Shown piece by piece: positions 1 through 10,386 of a DNA stretch of 64,000 nucleotides. The position numbers were made by a program, and so were the translations under genes. The notes below the pieces were generated by a model. That model was given only the letters and a program-made list of their open reading frames with translations, ran no database searches and was not told the DNA's origin. Each line of letters begins with the position of its first letter. The first letter of the stretch is position 1. The stretch covers positions 1 through 64,000 of the forward strand of contig MCGO01000197.1 in NCBI GenBank assembly GCA_002104985.1, in the 5' to 3' direction. The DNA is from Rhizoclosmatium globosum (taxonomy: Eukaryota; Chytridiomycota; Chytridiomycetes; Chytridiales; Chytriomycetaceae).

Positions 1-387
1 GCTGTCATCCTTGCCAAGCTCAACGTTGTTCCAGTCCGTCGTGGTTACTGGGGAACCGTTTTGGGAGAGCCACACACCGTCCCAGCCAAGGTTACCGGAA
101 AGTGCGGTTCCGTCACCTCCCGTTTGGTCCCAGCCCCACGTGGTACCGGTATCGTTGCTGCTCCAAAGCCAAAGCGTCTCCTGCAGTTGGCCGGTATCCA
201 GGACGTCTACACCACCTCCCGTGGTTCCACCAAGACTCTCGGAAACTTCGTCAAGGCCACTTTCCAGGCTGTCGCTTCCACCTACGCTTACCTCACCCCA
301 GACCTCTGGACCGAGACCCACTTCACCAAGTCTCCATACCAGGAGCACTCTGACTTCCTCGCCAAGTCTGTCAAGAGAAACTACTAA
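1..387 (+). CDS. RPS2: 40S ribosomal protein S2 (uS5), C-terminal part
   Basis: Small-subunit ribosomal protein uS5, which sits at the mRNA entry side of the 40S subunit and supports decoding fidelity. The frame is open from base 1, so the gene enters from the left edge and only the last 128 residues are here. The uS5 C-terminal fold is recognisable: [23 protein letters not shown], then [20 protein letters not shown], then [20 protein letters not shown], ending in the eukaryotic tail motif [11 protein letters not shown]. It stops at TAA 385-387. Codons are strongly biased to C-ending forms and CCA-Pro, as expected for a highly expressed gene. No intron lies in this part. Confidence 0.97.
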   Translation, partial: AVILAKLNVVPVRRGYWGTVLGEPHTVPAKVTGKCGSVTSRLVPAPRGTGIVAAPKPKRLLQLAGIQDVYTTSRGSTKTLGNFVKATFQAVASTYAYLTPDLWTETHFTKSPYQEHSDFLAKSVKRNY

Positions 388-445
388 ATCATTTAGTATG
401 TTGCTTGGATCGTGGTGTCCACTTCATTTGATGTGTTGATGCAAA

Positions 446-451
446 AATAAA
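446..451 (+). terminator. poly(A) signal of RPS2
   Basis: AATAAA 60 nt after the RPS2 stop. It lies close to the 3' end of the convergent minus-strand gene at 468-845, so the two 3' UTRs probably overlap. Confidence 0.5.
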
Positions 452-467
452 CCTTTGTTTCAACTCT

Positions 468-845
468 TTATTTCGTCTGAGCTTTTAACGCATATAGAAG
501 TAACCTTGGAGAAAACAAGGGATATATGTCTCCCACTTTGAATCGCCCTTGCCTTTTGAACCATTCCTAACGCAGAAAACTCTGACACTTCTTCCAACTC
601 GGATCTTACAATCTCATATGCTTCTGCCGTACTCAAGACACCTGGACGCGGTTGATGACCCTTGGTATGTTCGTGACCCTTTCCATACCCGGCGTGCTTC
701 CAGAGAACGTTTCAAGAAACATCTTGGCAAGACCTGGATTGTTTGGGACGGTTGGAATCTGAGGTTCACGGAATGGCACCAGGAGCTCCTTCATTCTCTC
801 TTCAAGGGATCCCATCGAATCACGCTTTGGAATTCGCGCGTCCAT
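468..845 (-). CDS. small hypothetical protein, two exons
   Basis: I do not recognise the family. Exon 1 (845-642) opens with ATG and encodes about 68 residues, including SMGSLEERMKELLVPFREP and TVPNNPGLAKMFLETFSGS. A GT...GTTAG intron at 641-567 joins in phase to exon 2 (566-468), which carries EWFKRQGRFKVGDIYPLF and stops at TAA 470-468, giving about 100 residues. There is no signal peptide or membrane segment. The size and basic character would suit a small mitochondrial or ribosome-associated protein, but that is a guess. It runs convergently into the RPS2 3' UTR. The opposite strand also carries an open frame here (549-893), which looks less protein-like. Confidence 0.45.
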
Positions 846-1030
846 GACTTGGGTTGGGATTCAGATGCCATGCAGAAGATTCTACGAGAATGAATGCTAA
901 TCAGTGGCAGGAACGCACGCATACTGAGAGCGAGGTTTACAGTTGTGGGTGGCGAACGTAAGGGGACAACAAATCAAAACAAATTAAATTTCCCATTCTC
1001 CGTCTCTGGTATCAAAAAAACAAAAAGAAA

Positions 1031-2075
1031 TCACGCGTTCTCCGGCTTGCGCAAAGCCTCTCTTAACTCCCCTGTTGCAATTCGTTCCTGAGCCCCAATA
1101 GAAACTCTCGCCATATCGTGCTCGTACGCCTCACAGTCCTCATAATACTCTTCGTAACGACCCTCAGATATCCCCAATATATTTGCAATCTGAGATCCTG
1201 CATAATCAAGCTTATTATACACACTTGCACCCAACTTTCCCAAAAAGCTTGTTGGTGTTGACCTGGGGCTTGTTTTACCACTGTTTTCTATTAAAATCAG
1301 TCAACTATTTTCAAACTCGCTAATGAAAAGTTATATCATACCTTTCCTTCAGCCATATCCAAAACTGTATCCACAACATCCACATATTCGGAAGGACGGA
1401 TTTTCGAAGCAGTTCCAATCGGCATCAATGCTGGACGCTTCCATTTTCGAGGCGCGTTTGTTTTTACAGGTGCATTCATGGGTGCATTCATATCATTTAC
1501 AGACCATGGCCCTCCTGGAGGTTCCGCAGCCGATGGAATGACAGTCATCGCTTTTGGAGGTGGTGGAATCTGAGAAATTACAGGCCTTTGTGTCGATGGA
1601 GGAATATTGTAGAGTGACGCTGTTGATGGCGATTTTGGAATGGCTTCATTCAGCGAATGTGCTTTCTGGAGGGCGATTGAGGGCCGAAGAGCGCGTTTTG
1701 TTGTGGTTGTTTGCTTTTGATGGATTTCTTGGGGTGGTTGATGGAGAATGTGTTGGGAATTAGAGGTTGAGGATGTTGGGATGTGTGATCGTTGTAGCTA
1801 GCGACACTTGCGAGACTAGCGATGCTCGAAGATGGCGGAATAGCGCGCTGTTGATGCATGGGGGCGTGTGGTTTTTGTTGGACAGTTTTGTTGGTGGGTG
1901 GAGGAGGAGCAAGTTTGTCAGCTTTTCGAGAGGGAGCTGGCACAACTGATCGCGACGATGAAGCAGGGGCTGCAGCATTTTTAGACCAAAACCATCTTCC
2001 GTTCGTGTTTCTCGTTGATGTTGTTCCTCTTCCTACAAGTGTGATCCGTCCGCCACGTCGTTCTTCCTCGGACAT
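1031..2075 (-). CDS. FAM177-family protein
   Basis: A protein with a long Pro/Ser/Gln-rich N-terminus (from MSEEERRGG at 2075) and a C-terminal domain resembling the FAM177 family: NKLDYAGSQIANILGISEGR followed by YEEYYEDCEAYEHDMARV, matching the family pattern of an amphipathic segment, LGIS, then a Tyr-rich helix. FAM177 proteins are conserved in eukaryotes; a Golgi role is described for the animal members. An intron around 1341-1281 separates the WKRPALMPIGTASKIRPSEY exon from the core. The coding phase does not match cleanly at this intron, nor near 1650-1800, where the frame of the N-terminal part ends and a second frame takes over. Either short introns with other boundaries or single-base indels are needed, so exon limits are approximate. 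Confidence 0.55.
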
Positions 2076-2109
2076 TCCAGGAACTGGAGGAACGATTACA
2101 CACGTTCTT

Positions 2110-2640
2110 TACTAATCTCAGACTCTGAATGAACTTGTATAGTAGCTCGACGCTCGTGTCGTGGATTTGGCGTTATCTCTTCAGTGTTATCATGGACAGG
2201 AATGATTGGATGACGAGGATAGTTTTGAAGGGAAGTGTCGCAAGTCGAGGACTGAGAACCGAGATACTTGAGGAAGATCGTTCGTGACGATTCAAAGGAT
2301 ATTCTTGATCAAATGCTGGGCTTTGCGCTCCAATTCGGAGATGTTGATCATTTTTACGTTTATCAAACAAATAATATATAACAGCTGAATAAAGAGAACC
2401 CCCCAACTAAAACGACTGCCAAGATGTCATTAGTTCTCTTATTATCAAATATGTTCGCTAGGTGATTTATCGTGTGATTTTCTGATGAGGCTTTGGTTCT
2501 TGTGACTCTGGCGCCACCTGCTCCACCTCTGATATCAACTCAAAATCACAATGTCTTGGCGAATAAACCAGTGATCGCAAATTCTAAAGCAGTGAATCTA
2601 AGATACGAAGAAAAAGAGACTTCTCAAAAGAACCATCAGA
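2110..2640 (-). other. possible unrecognised minus-strand gene remnant
   Basis: Minus-strand frames here look partly protein-like: a hydrophobic stretch (GVLFIQLLYIICLI) near 2390-2340 and, in a different frame, a polar tail with NYPRHPIIPVHDNTEEITPN ending in KERV and a stop near 2112. No single frame connects them. It may be the 3' part of an intron-containing or frameshifted membrane-protein gene. I see no homology that I can name. Confidence 0.2.
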
Positions 2641-2667
2641 GGAGGTTGTGGGATTTCAAGTCACCCA

Positions 2668-2826
2668 TCACATTCTTTCCCGCATTGTCTCTACGTCAAT
2701 AAAAACTGTTGTCATTACGGCAACAGCGACTATTAGCTTGTGACTATTAGCTTGTGAACAAGAAGGGGAAAAAATGATTGGTGGCGCACAAGGATCACAC
2801 CTCGTGATAGTGTCCAAAGTCAATTT
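2668..2826. repeat. left arm of ~160-bp inverted repeat flanking EXORDIUM-like copy 1
   Basis: Reverse complement of this arm aligns with 4181-4342. Shared blocks in order are TTGACTTTGG/TTGATTTGG, TGATCCTTGTGC/TGATCATTGTGC, CACCAAT, CTTGTTCACAAG/CCTGTTCACAAG, TAATGACAA, TTTTATTGAC and AAAGAATGTGAT. Identity by eye is about 75%. The arms enclose about 1.35 kb holding a single gene. The arm contains an internal direct duplication, GACTATTAGCTTGT, at 2729-2756. Confidence 0.7.
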
Positions 2827-2904
2827 GGATCACGTTCCCCTCAAATTTTGGACCCACGCGACCGTGTCTGTCTGTCTCATAAGACCAGAGTGATTTCACC
2901 AAGC

Positions 2905-2929
2905 AGCGCCACCAGGAAATAGTATATGA
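2905..2929 (+). promoter_or_regulatory. promoter of EXORDIUM-like copy 1
   Basis: GCGCCACC followed by GTATATGA about 60 nt before the ATG. The same pair (GCCACCT then GTATAAGA) precedes both other EXORDIUM-like genes in this window, so it is a shared TATA-type core promoter with an upstream box. Confidence 0.5.
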
Positions 2930-2980
2930 GGCAGGATGGTACCCATCCTCTCTCCACATCGGAACTCAACCAAAATAACA

Positions 2981-4043
2981 ATGCTTTCTCTGTTCTCCTT
3001 ACTGCTGCTACTCTCGTCGCTGCCACTAGGCCCGCTGAGCCTCTCCCACACAGTGTCTCCTGGCACTTGAAGGATGGGTCAAGAAGAACCAGGCATTGAA
3101 CCTTGCCGCCACCTCTGCCCACTTGACCAACTACGGTGGTCCAGTTATTCCAAAGGGTAATTTCTAACTTACTTCACAATAATTTAAATAACAATATTCT
3201 ATTACCAGTCGAGGTTCACCCAATCTACTACGGTGCCGCTCAATACCAGTCCCAGACCAACGCCTTTTACGCTGGAGTAGTTAAGTCTGCTTGGTACGAC
3301 GTTTTCGCCCAGTACAACGTTGCCCGTGGATCCGCTGTCGCAGGAATCTCCGTTGCCGCTTCCAAGTCTTCCTTGGATGACGTGAACGACATCCAGCCTT
3401 TCCTCATCAACTTGATCAAGGCCGGTACCATCAAGCCAACTGCCAACACTTACTACCCAATTCACTTTGCTCCAGGCATCAGCATTACCAGGGTGGAGGT
3501 GCTTCTTGTTCCGTCTTCTGTGCTTACCACGGAACCATTGATATTTCCTCCCTTAACGTTGGTACCAAGTACCTCTTCTACGGAGTTATTCCAGACCAAG
3601 GTGGAGCTTGTGCCGGTGGATGTGGAAGCAACCCATCCCAAATCAACAACATGTTCTCTGTCGCGTCCCACGAGCTTGCTGAAGCTGTTACCGACGCTGC
3701 CGTTGGAGTTGCTACTGTTATTGGATCCCCACTTGCCTGGTACGACCAGACCAACGGTGAGAACGGAGACATCTGTAACGCTCAACAAGGAACCACCGTC
3801 GGTGCCGATGGAGTTACCTACGTTGTGCAAAAGACTTGGTCTAACGCCGACAACGCGTGTGTTGCTGCTACTTCCTCTGGAACTGCTTGCACTCACAGCA
3901 AGTGTGTTACCGGTGTTGCTTTGAGATCTACCTGTGACGCCTGTGTTGCCAAGATTGTTGCTGCTGACAGCTACTGTGAATCCACTTCTTGGGACAGCAC
4001 CTGTGTTAGCGAAGTCAAGTCCGTCTGTGGAATCACTTGTTAA
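2981..4043 (+). pseudogene. EXORDIUM-like secreted protein, copy 1 (three 1-nt deletions)
   Basis: A paralogue of the genes at 29.7 and 47.7 kb: signal peptide, LPHSVSWHLKDG, intron about 3156-3208, then VEVHPIYYGAAQYQSQ and the core SVASHELAEAVTDAAVG...AWYDQTNGENGDICNAQQG of the EXORDIUM/phosphate-induced-protein-1 family. Compared with the other copies, one base is missing in the signal peptide (near 2990), one in the GATGG-GTCAAG stretch (near 3077) and one in ATTACC-AGGG (near 3489), so no continuous frame exists. The C-terminus differs from the other copies: instead of a Thr-rich linker it has a Cys-rich module (CTHSKCVTGVALRSTCDACV...SWDSTCVSEVKSVCGITC). It is flanked by a 160-bp inverted repeat. 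The gene is either dead or carries sequence errors. Confidence 0.8.
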
Positions 4044-4180
4044 AGTGTCAAAGTATTCTTTTTTGAAACCTTTTGTGGTAGAATTCTCTATGTTGTACAG
4101 TGTCCAGATTGATTTAGAAATAAAGAAGAAGTAGTCTGGTCCTAATTTAATTGTTGTCATAAGAATAGCATTTATGATCT

Positions 4181-4342
4181 AGCCAACAGTTGATTTGGCC
4201 ACAGATCGTTAGGTTCATTCACAAGGTATGATCATTGTGCACCACCAATGTTTTTTTGCCTTCCTGTTCACAAGTAGTAGCGGTTGCCATAATGACAATA
4301 GTTTTATTGACAGAGAGAGAATGTAAGAAAGAATGTGATAGT
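4181..4342. repeat. right arm of ~160-bp inverted repeat
   Basis: Inverted counterpart of 2668-2826 (see there). Together with the left arm it brackets EXORDIUM-like copy 1 and its promoter and 3' UTR. Confidence 0.7.
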
Positions 4343-4488
4343 GTCACTATAATCTAAAGCTCTATTTATACTCATGACCATTTAAAACGCGAAAGGTTCT
4401 AACTTCTCTAGAGTAGATTTATTTCATTCAAGAAGTTTGACAATGATTGCACCTCGACAGCTTTATAGACTTTGCAAACCCTGTAAAT

Positions 4489-6018
4489 TTATTTGGAGGT
4501 TTTGTGGTCTCCTGGGCTATTCTCCTCAGCTACACTAATCCCCGAATCCTCATTCAAATCCTGTGCAAAAAGAGCATGATCCCATCCACAAGCAACCAAC
4601 GTGCCTCCACGCTCCACCAGAACATCCCCACCAAGCTTTGCCAAAATATTCTCAATAACACTCGCATTTAAGTGTTCAATTGAATCTGTTGGATGGTAGT
4701 GGATCGCGCCATCAGGCGCATATCTGATCAAGATTCCAAATTGATTGATTGAAATGTCTTGCACGTCTATAAGAAGGATATAAGGCTTGGATAGAGTAGT
4801 GGGCGCGGTTTCGGAAATATCTGGAACTGCGAATCCGTAGAGTTTCCCGTCATGGAGGAGGAGAGCTCCAAAGTCTGTTGGATTGAGAATGTGAGTTGAG
4901 GGGGAAATCGTCATCAGAGAGACAAAAATCACCTCGAAATAAGACAATGTCTTTGATATCAGCAGCGTTGAATCCAACGTCATTCAAAGAGATAGTGGCA
5001 GAAGGAGAGTATGGGTAAATCTGTTCCACGTTTTGCATTTCATGAAAAGTTGGATACATAGGTTGCTCGTAATCCTTGATCCATTTTCCATATAATGTGA
5101 CGGCACTAGATCCATCTTTGTAAGTTCCTGCCACAGCGATTGTGTTTGAGGATGTCGAGAAGGCTGAGATTGAATCGAATTTGAGAGCATCCGCCAAAAG
5201 CAATGGAGTAGTAGACTTGCGCAAGTGTCCCTCCGCATCTTGAAAGTAACCCCACACATACACTTCTTTTGTTGATGGTGAGTTTGCAGGAGCCGCCAAT
5301 GCAACTGTCAAAGTCCCAGCCGCCTTCACATCCACCACAAAGCGCTCCTTCTCAGGAAAGAAGGGAACAAGAATCGCGTTTGAGTCGTAGAGTTCGTCTG
5401 TGCGGCCCAGGCAACCAGCACCCCACGTCCACAGCGTCCCTTCGTTAGTCAGCGCAGCCGAGTGGAAGTCCCCGCACACAACCTTGCGCATGTCCACATC
5501 GATTGCATCTGGTTTCAGCAGTTTCAGGCGCGACGGCAGTTCCACGGCGTCCAGGTCATCCGAGTCGTCTGATGTGAAGAAGGCCGCCGATCCCATCTTC
5601 TGGTCGGTCGTTGCGAATCCGGCCTTGGATCCATCAATCGGCATTAGATTAGATTAGATTAGACGCCTGACACGACACGCACCTGGCCGTAGAAGTTGGA
5701 GCCCCAGCCATACAAAACACCGAGCCCGCCCTCGTCAACAACCGCCGCCGAGTGCTGAACTCCGACGGAAACAGATCGAATGCGCGCTCCGTCGAGAAAC
5801 GAAATGCGCTTTGGCTGTGGCTGCGAATCGCCGTCGCCGTGGCCCAGTTTGCCGTCGCCGCCAACGCCAAACGAAAACACGAACTTGGTTGCCGGTCGGC
5901 CGAGGCTGTCGGGCGATACCGGAACAGCCGCCGCGGGCTTGGAAGCTGCAACCGCCGCCTTGTTAAGCCCGAGTGTCCGCCGAATGAAGCTGAAGGCCAG
6001 CTTGTTCATCGCATTCAT
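4489..6018 (-). CDS. RCC1-repeat protein
   Basis: A beta-propeller protein with RCC1-type repeats: FSFGVGGDGKLGHGD...SVSVGVQHSAAVVDEGG...LYGWGSNFYGQV in exon 1, then VVCGDFHSAALTNEGTLWTWGAGCLGR in exon 2. Three exons: 6018-5693, about 5623-4933 and 4874-4489. The 4932-4875 intron is clean (GAG|GTGATT...CCAACAG|ACT). The N-terminus (MNAMNKLAFSFIRRTLGL, basic and without acidic residues) looks like a mitochondrial presequence, so a mitochondrial RCC1-like protein is possible. The later blades are degenerate. The exact role is unknown; a guanine-exchange function cannot be assumed from the repeats alone. Confidence 0.75.
5643..5664. repeat. short TTAGA tandem repeat in RCC1-gene intron
   Basis: On the gene strand the intron reads CTAAT repeated four times, which is also a fungal branch-site-like motif. 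Confidence 0.6.
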
Positions 6019-6263
6019 CTTGTTCGATTAAAAAAAGATGAACAAAAGAAAAAGAAAAGCTGAGAGTAACGAATCCTGGCTCTCTCAACGTCTGCAAGAA
6101 GTACCTCTTCTACGATTTAAAATGCTGCGAACTGGATCATTTGAGAACGATTGACTGTTTATTAAAACTGCGACGTCAGAATTTATTATAAAATACGCGT
6201 TCCAAATAGAAACGCAAGAACGAATCAACAGATAACCAAACGACGGCAAAAAAAGCAACTCTA

Positions 6264-7544
6264 TTATGCCTTTGCTGCCTCTCGCAGCTTCAAGAGTACC
6301 AGCAGAGAGACTGCCCCATTGTAAAGCTATTATCGAAAGAAAAGAATTAGTAACTATGTAGAAAAACTCAAAAAACGCCTCACCTCTTCCTTAAACGCAA
6401 AAGTGAATGCCGATGCCAACACACTCTGTACAAGCTTTGCTTCAATTCCCTTGTACAAACCCGCAACACCCTCCTGCTTAATAATCTTTCGCATTCCATC
6501 CATCACGTTATTATACCTCTCCTTTGCATCATCACTCTGCTTCAACTGCATTCTGCTCTTGACAACAATGTACGGGTACGTGATACTCGTAGCACACAAC
6601 TTGCTCACAGCCCCAAGCAAGAAAAAGTCAAACCCAGAAAGCGCAGCCCCACCACGACGCGTTTGGAGGATATCCTTGAGTCGCTCAAAGACAGTGTATT
6701 GGATGATGGGGTTGATGACGAGGATAAGGGCGGGGATGATTCCCTTCCAGAAACCAGTGATTCCTTCCTCCTTGTAGATTTTCATGATTGTTTGGAGGGT
6801 TGTGAGGGGTTTTGTCTTTTTGGATACGTCTGAGGCGTCGAGGGACGACTTTTTCACGGTTTGGCGAAGGTTCACGACCCAGATTGGGTTTGTGCTGGTG
6901 TGGATTGGTGGGTGGTAAGGATATGGTTCTGAGTGGGAACAAACAGATGAGGAACACATACATGAGAGAGGTGGCGGCACCAGCGATCGCACCCGCAGTC
7001 ATACTTTCAAGCGTAGAAATAGATCTTTCCACTTCTTGAGCTTGCTCGAACGCAGCCTTGACGTATTCGTACCAATAATAGTAGACACCTTGAGTGACAG
7101 CGATACCAAACATGGCAGACTCAATACCACTAAGTCAAGCAACAATAAATCTGTTAGAGCTACCTTCAACACGGAAGGGAGGCCAGTGCGGATAAACTTC
7201 CAAACACACCAATAACCCCCCATGTGTCAAAAGTAAAACTCACGCGTAGAGACCAGCAACACCTTCCTCTCTGATAATCTTGAGGAAGGTTTCCTTTTGC
7301 GCATTGAAGGTTGAGATGAGGGCCTGGGACGCAGGGACGGAAGGTTTGGTCTTTGTTGGAGAAGAGGGCGTGGCTTTGTCAACTTGGGCTCTGGTGGAAG
7401 CTGTCACAAGTGGGTACGTCAAGGCCATGGAAACCATTCCTCCGCCGGCGCCTGTGTTGACGTGAAAGCTGTTAGGAGCTGCGAAATGGGTGGTGCAAGT
7501 TGGGTACCGGCGATGGCGTGGACAACTGAATCAGAGGCGGACAT
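6264..7544 (-). CDS. peroxisomal-type adenine nucleotide/solute carrier (SLC25 family)
   Basis: A mitochondrial-carrier-family protein closest in pattern to peroxisomal PMP34/ANT1-type carriers. Five exons can be phased: start at 7544 (MSASDSVVHAIAG), intron 7507-7452, exon with GGMVSMALTYPLVTASTRAQ, intron about 7236-7130, exon with ESAMFGIAVTQGVYYYWYEY, a short intron near 6975-6915, then TNPIWVVNLRQT...INPIIQYTVFERLKD...TYPYIVVKSRMQ, a last intron near 6392-6333 and a final exon ending in LREAAKA with TAA at 6266-6264. The three PxxxxR-type signature segments are TYPLVTASTR, TNPIWVVNLR and TYPYIVVKSR. A Lys/Ser/Thr-rich insertion (ATPSSPTKTKPSVPASQ) extends the first matrix loop. The likely function is ATP, CoA or NAD import into peroxisomes for beta-oxidation; substrate is inferred from family only. 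Confidence 0.85.
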
Positions 7545-7805
7545 TTCTTTGTTTGGAGGTGTGTTTTTTGGTTTTGGGTGGAGCCTGAGAGCCACATGGC
7601 TTTCTAACCGTGAAAGAAGGCACGTGGGATTCCAGTCGACGCGTATTTGTAATCTAGCTGATAGCAGCTGTGAAGTATATATTGAGTCCTTTACATTATT
7701 GTGTGAAGAATGGGTGAATGTAATAGCCCAATAATAACCTATTAACCTTCATATGCATTCTTATTTGTTATCCCATACACATAGTTATCTAAAAGATGTC
7801 ACCAG

Positions 7806-8939
7806 TCACCAAAAGTAAAACAGAGTCTTGGGGCTGTATCGTTCCTTGATGTGGTCGGGAATTCGATGATCACTTAACAACAGTTTAACCACTTCTGCAT
7901 GTGTTGAAGATTCTCCAGCTTTTTCTGAAGCAATACGAAGCGCGTAATAGTCATCAACTGTTGGATCCGCCCGTGGAGAGGAAAGAACAAGCGCAATGAC
8001 ACGAGCATGTCCGTTCTTTGCTGCCATCCTTAACGCATGGTTATTATTAGCCGTTACATCAACGCGTCCATCGTCCATTAGTAGTTGAACCATTTCGACG
8101 TGATTCCCTTCTGCAGCCGCCCAAAAGGCGTTGCTATTGGCATCTGAAGGGTCAACACGATCATCTCTCAATAAGATGCGCACAATATCCGTCTTTCCAA
8201 ACGCTGCAGCACTTCGAATAGCATTATTCTGGTCGGCTTGTGGACTGACACGTGGATCACTCAAAAGTAGCTGAACCACGTCAACGTAACCCAAAGGTGC
8301 AGCAATACGTAGAGCCAGGTCACTATCAGCAGCAGGATTTGTATTCGGTTGATCCAAGAGACGTTGGACGAGGGGTAGATTTCCAGTGGTACACGCCCAT
8401 TGAAGAGAATCAGCCAACGCCACCGAATCTTGAGCCAGTCCATCATCGTCCTTGTTTGATAATAAAACTTCAATCACGTCCAAGTATCCGTGTTTGGAGG
8501 CCCATCGACCCAAACGGCTATTAGAGACACCAGTAAGCAACTGAGACACCTGAAGAGCTTGAGAAGTGCGCACTACACAATGTTTGTACTTTTCGGCATT
8601 GTGTAGTCTTTGAGCAAATAGTTGCTCCAAAATGGCTGCCTTATAAACCAAAGGAAAGTAGTTGAAGTTCGTAAAGAGAACCGGGTGGTTGAACTGCAGC
8701 TTTACGTGGAGTTGAGCAACAGGAAACGAATAGAGAATCTGGTTTCCAAAAAGGGCCTTTGAAGAGAGAGCGAGATTGTAGATGTCCAGGCCATCGTTGA
8801 TTGCAAGATTGAGTATAATCAAGTCCAGAAGCTCCTGAGGAAGACTATAGAGGGACGCAGCACTGTGATCCCGGTCTTTGAGGTCAACAGACACAGCCGG
8901 AGAAAGAGCCTTGAAGAAGAGTTTCGCCGACGCCCACAT
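7806..8939 (-). CDS. F-box-like ankyrin-repeat protein
   Basis: A single-exon 377-residue protein. An F-box-like segment near residues 30-65 (YSLPQELLDLIILNL...DIYNLALSSKALFG) is followed by about six ankyrin repeats (residues 150-360) with the spacing ...LRIAAPLGYVDVVQLLLSDPRVSP, AIRSAAAFGKTDIVRILL, FWAAAEGNHVEMVQLLM and ALRMAAKNGHARVIALVL. The combination suggests a substrate adaptor of an SCF ubiquitin ligase; this is inference, as the F-box match is partial. The start lies only 68 nt from the APN1 start on the other strand, so both genes probably use one bidirectional promoter. Confidence 0.8.
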   Translation of the reverse strand: MWASAKLFFKALSPAVSVDLKDRDHSAASLYSLPQELLDLIILNLAINDGLDIYNLALSSKALFGNQILYSFPVAQLHVKLQFNHPVLFTNFNYFPLVYKAAILEQLFAQRLHNAEKYKHCVVRTSQALQVSQLLTGVSNSRLGRWASKHGYLDVIEVLLSNKDDDGLAQDSVALADSLQWACTTGNLPLVQRLLDQPNTNPAADSDLALRIAAPLGYVDVVQLLLSDPRVSPQADQNNAIRSAAAFGKTDIVRILLRDDRVDPSDANSNAFWAAAEGNHVEMVQLLMDDGRVDVTANNNHALRMAAKNGHARVIALVLSSPRADPTVDDYYALRIASEKAGESSTHAEVVKLLLSDHRIPDHIKERYSPKTLFYFW

Positions 8940-9007
8940 TCTTTTCTTATTTTTTATTTAGTTATTTAATGAAGCAGAGAGAGAAAGGCAATCAAACCCA
9001 AACACAA
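8940..9007. promoter_or_regulatory. compact bidirectional promoter
   Basis: Only 68 nt (29 nt if APN1 starts at the earlier in-frame ATG, 8969) separate the divergent F-box/ankyrin gene and APN1. The segment is AT-rich next to the minus-strand start (TTCTTTTCTTATTTTTTATT). Confidence 0.45.
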
Positions 9008-10386
9008 ATGCCACCACGAAAGCGCAAAGCCTCCAAAGACAGCGACTCAGACGACTCAGGCGACTCGGCCTTTGAAAACTCCGAAGCCAAGGCCAAACCA
9101 TCACAAACAAAGACAAAGGCAAAGGCAACGGCAAAGGCGGCTCCAAGAAAGAAACGCGCAGCTGCCTCGGATTCAAAACCAACAACTGATTCAAATGACC
9201 CGAAAACTGAATCAACAGAAACAGACTCGAAGGACCCGGTCACTACAACTTCAACTACAACTGCCACTGCCACTGCCACTGCCAAACAGAAGAAGGCGCC
9301 TGCAAAGAAACCACCTTCAACCAGAAACCCGGCCCTCGTAACGGACTCCGCAAACGACGCCCCAACTGACTTCCGCCGCCGTGCCGAAGCTACAAACAAA
9401 TGGATTGGCGTGCACGCATCGGCTGCTGGTGGTGCTGCGAATGCTGTCCACTACGCTCTCAAGGTCGGTGCTGAGTCCTTTGCCCTGTTCCTGGGCTCAC
9501 AGCGTCAATGGGAGCGTCCTCCTCTAACTGAAGAGGCTGTGGCTACCTTCAAGAAGACTGCTGAAGAAGCGTCATTCAACAAGGCTCATATTCTGCCACA
9601 CGGCTCCTACCTCATTAACCTTGGAAATCCTGATGCGGAACGACGTAAAAAGAGTTTGGAAGCGTTTGTTGAAGATGTCAGGTATGGGTTTATCATTGCT
9701 TGGTATTCTCATCAACCTGCAACTAATCTTCTGTCTCATACATCAATCTTGACAGTCGATGCAATAGACTCGGTATTGAGCTCTACAACTTCCATCCTGG
9801 CTCCACTGTCGGTGAATGCACTCCGGAGGAATCCATCAAACTTATTGCCCAAGCCATGAATGAGACTATCGCGCGTGTACCTAACGTGATTCTGGTTGTA
9901 GAAAACATGGCTGGTCAGGGAAACGTTATTGGCGGGAAATTCCAGCAACTGCGTGACATTATTGATTTGATTGACGACAAATCCCGTGTTGGTATCTGTC
10001 TGGACACGTGCCATGCATTTGCTGCTGGTTATGATATTCGAACTGCGGAAAAGTTTGATGCAGTCATGAAGGAGTTTGATCAAGTTGTTGGTCTGCAGTA
10101 CCTCAAAGCCATGCACATTAACGACTCCATGACGGATTTCAAAAGCGGTAAAGATAGACATGATCATATTGGGAAGGGGAAGATTGGAATTGAGGCTTTC
10201 CGATTCATCATGAACGATGATCGGTTCAATGGGATGCCATTGATTCTTGAGACTCCAGAGGATCCAAAAAATGAAATTGCTCTCTACAGAAAGGAGGTTG
10301 CCATGTTGTATTCGTTGTACCAAGGAAGGAGATCCTGTGGATTGAATCCACTGCCGCTTCCACTTCTTTATTTGTGCGCACTTTAA
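9008..10386 (+). CDS. APN1: AP endonuclease, endonuclease IV (Nfo/Apn1) family
   Basis: Class II apurinic/apyrimidinic endonuclease for base excision repair. It cuts 5' of abasic sites and removes 3'-blocking groups with a trinuclear Zn centre. The N-terminal ~120 residues are low-complexity and lysine-rich (PPRKRKASKDSDSDDSGD and KAKATAKAAPRKKRAAA), with nuclear-localisation-like clusters. The TIM barrel begins at WIGVHASAAGGAANAV. An intron at 9682-9755 restores the frame to SRCNRLGIELYNFHPGS. Zn-ligand motifs are all visible: FHPGS, ENMAG, CLDTCHAFAAGYD, HINDS, DRHDHIGKG and LILETP. The C-terminus after LYRKEVAMLYSLYQG is an unusual proline/leucine-rich tail. An upstream in-frame ATG at 8969 exists; 9008 is preferred because it leaves room for a promoter. 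Confidence 0.93.

Noticed and set aside
549..893. Plus-strand open frame of 114 codons after RPS2
   Set aside because: It overlaps the minus-strand two-exon gene at 468-845, which has better composition and a phased intron.
5643..5664. TTAGA repeats as an interstitial telomere
   Set aside because: Only four 5-bp units inside a short intron, and the unit is not the usual TTAGGG.
8261..8524. Frames opposite or beside the ankyrin coding sequence
   Set aside because: Shadow frames of the repeat-rich F-box/ankyrin gene.
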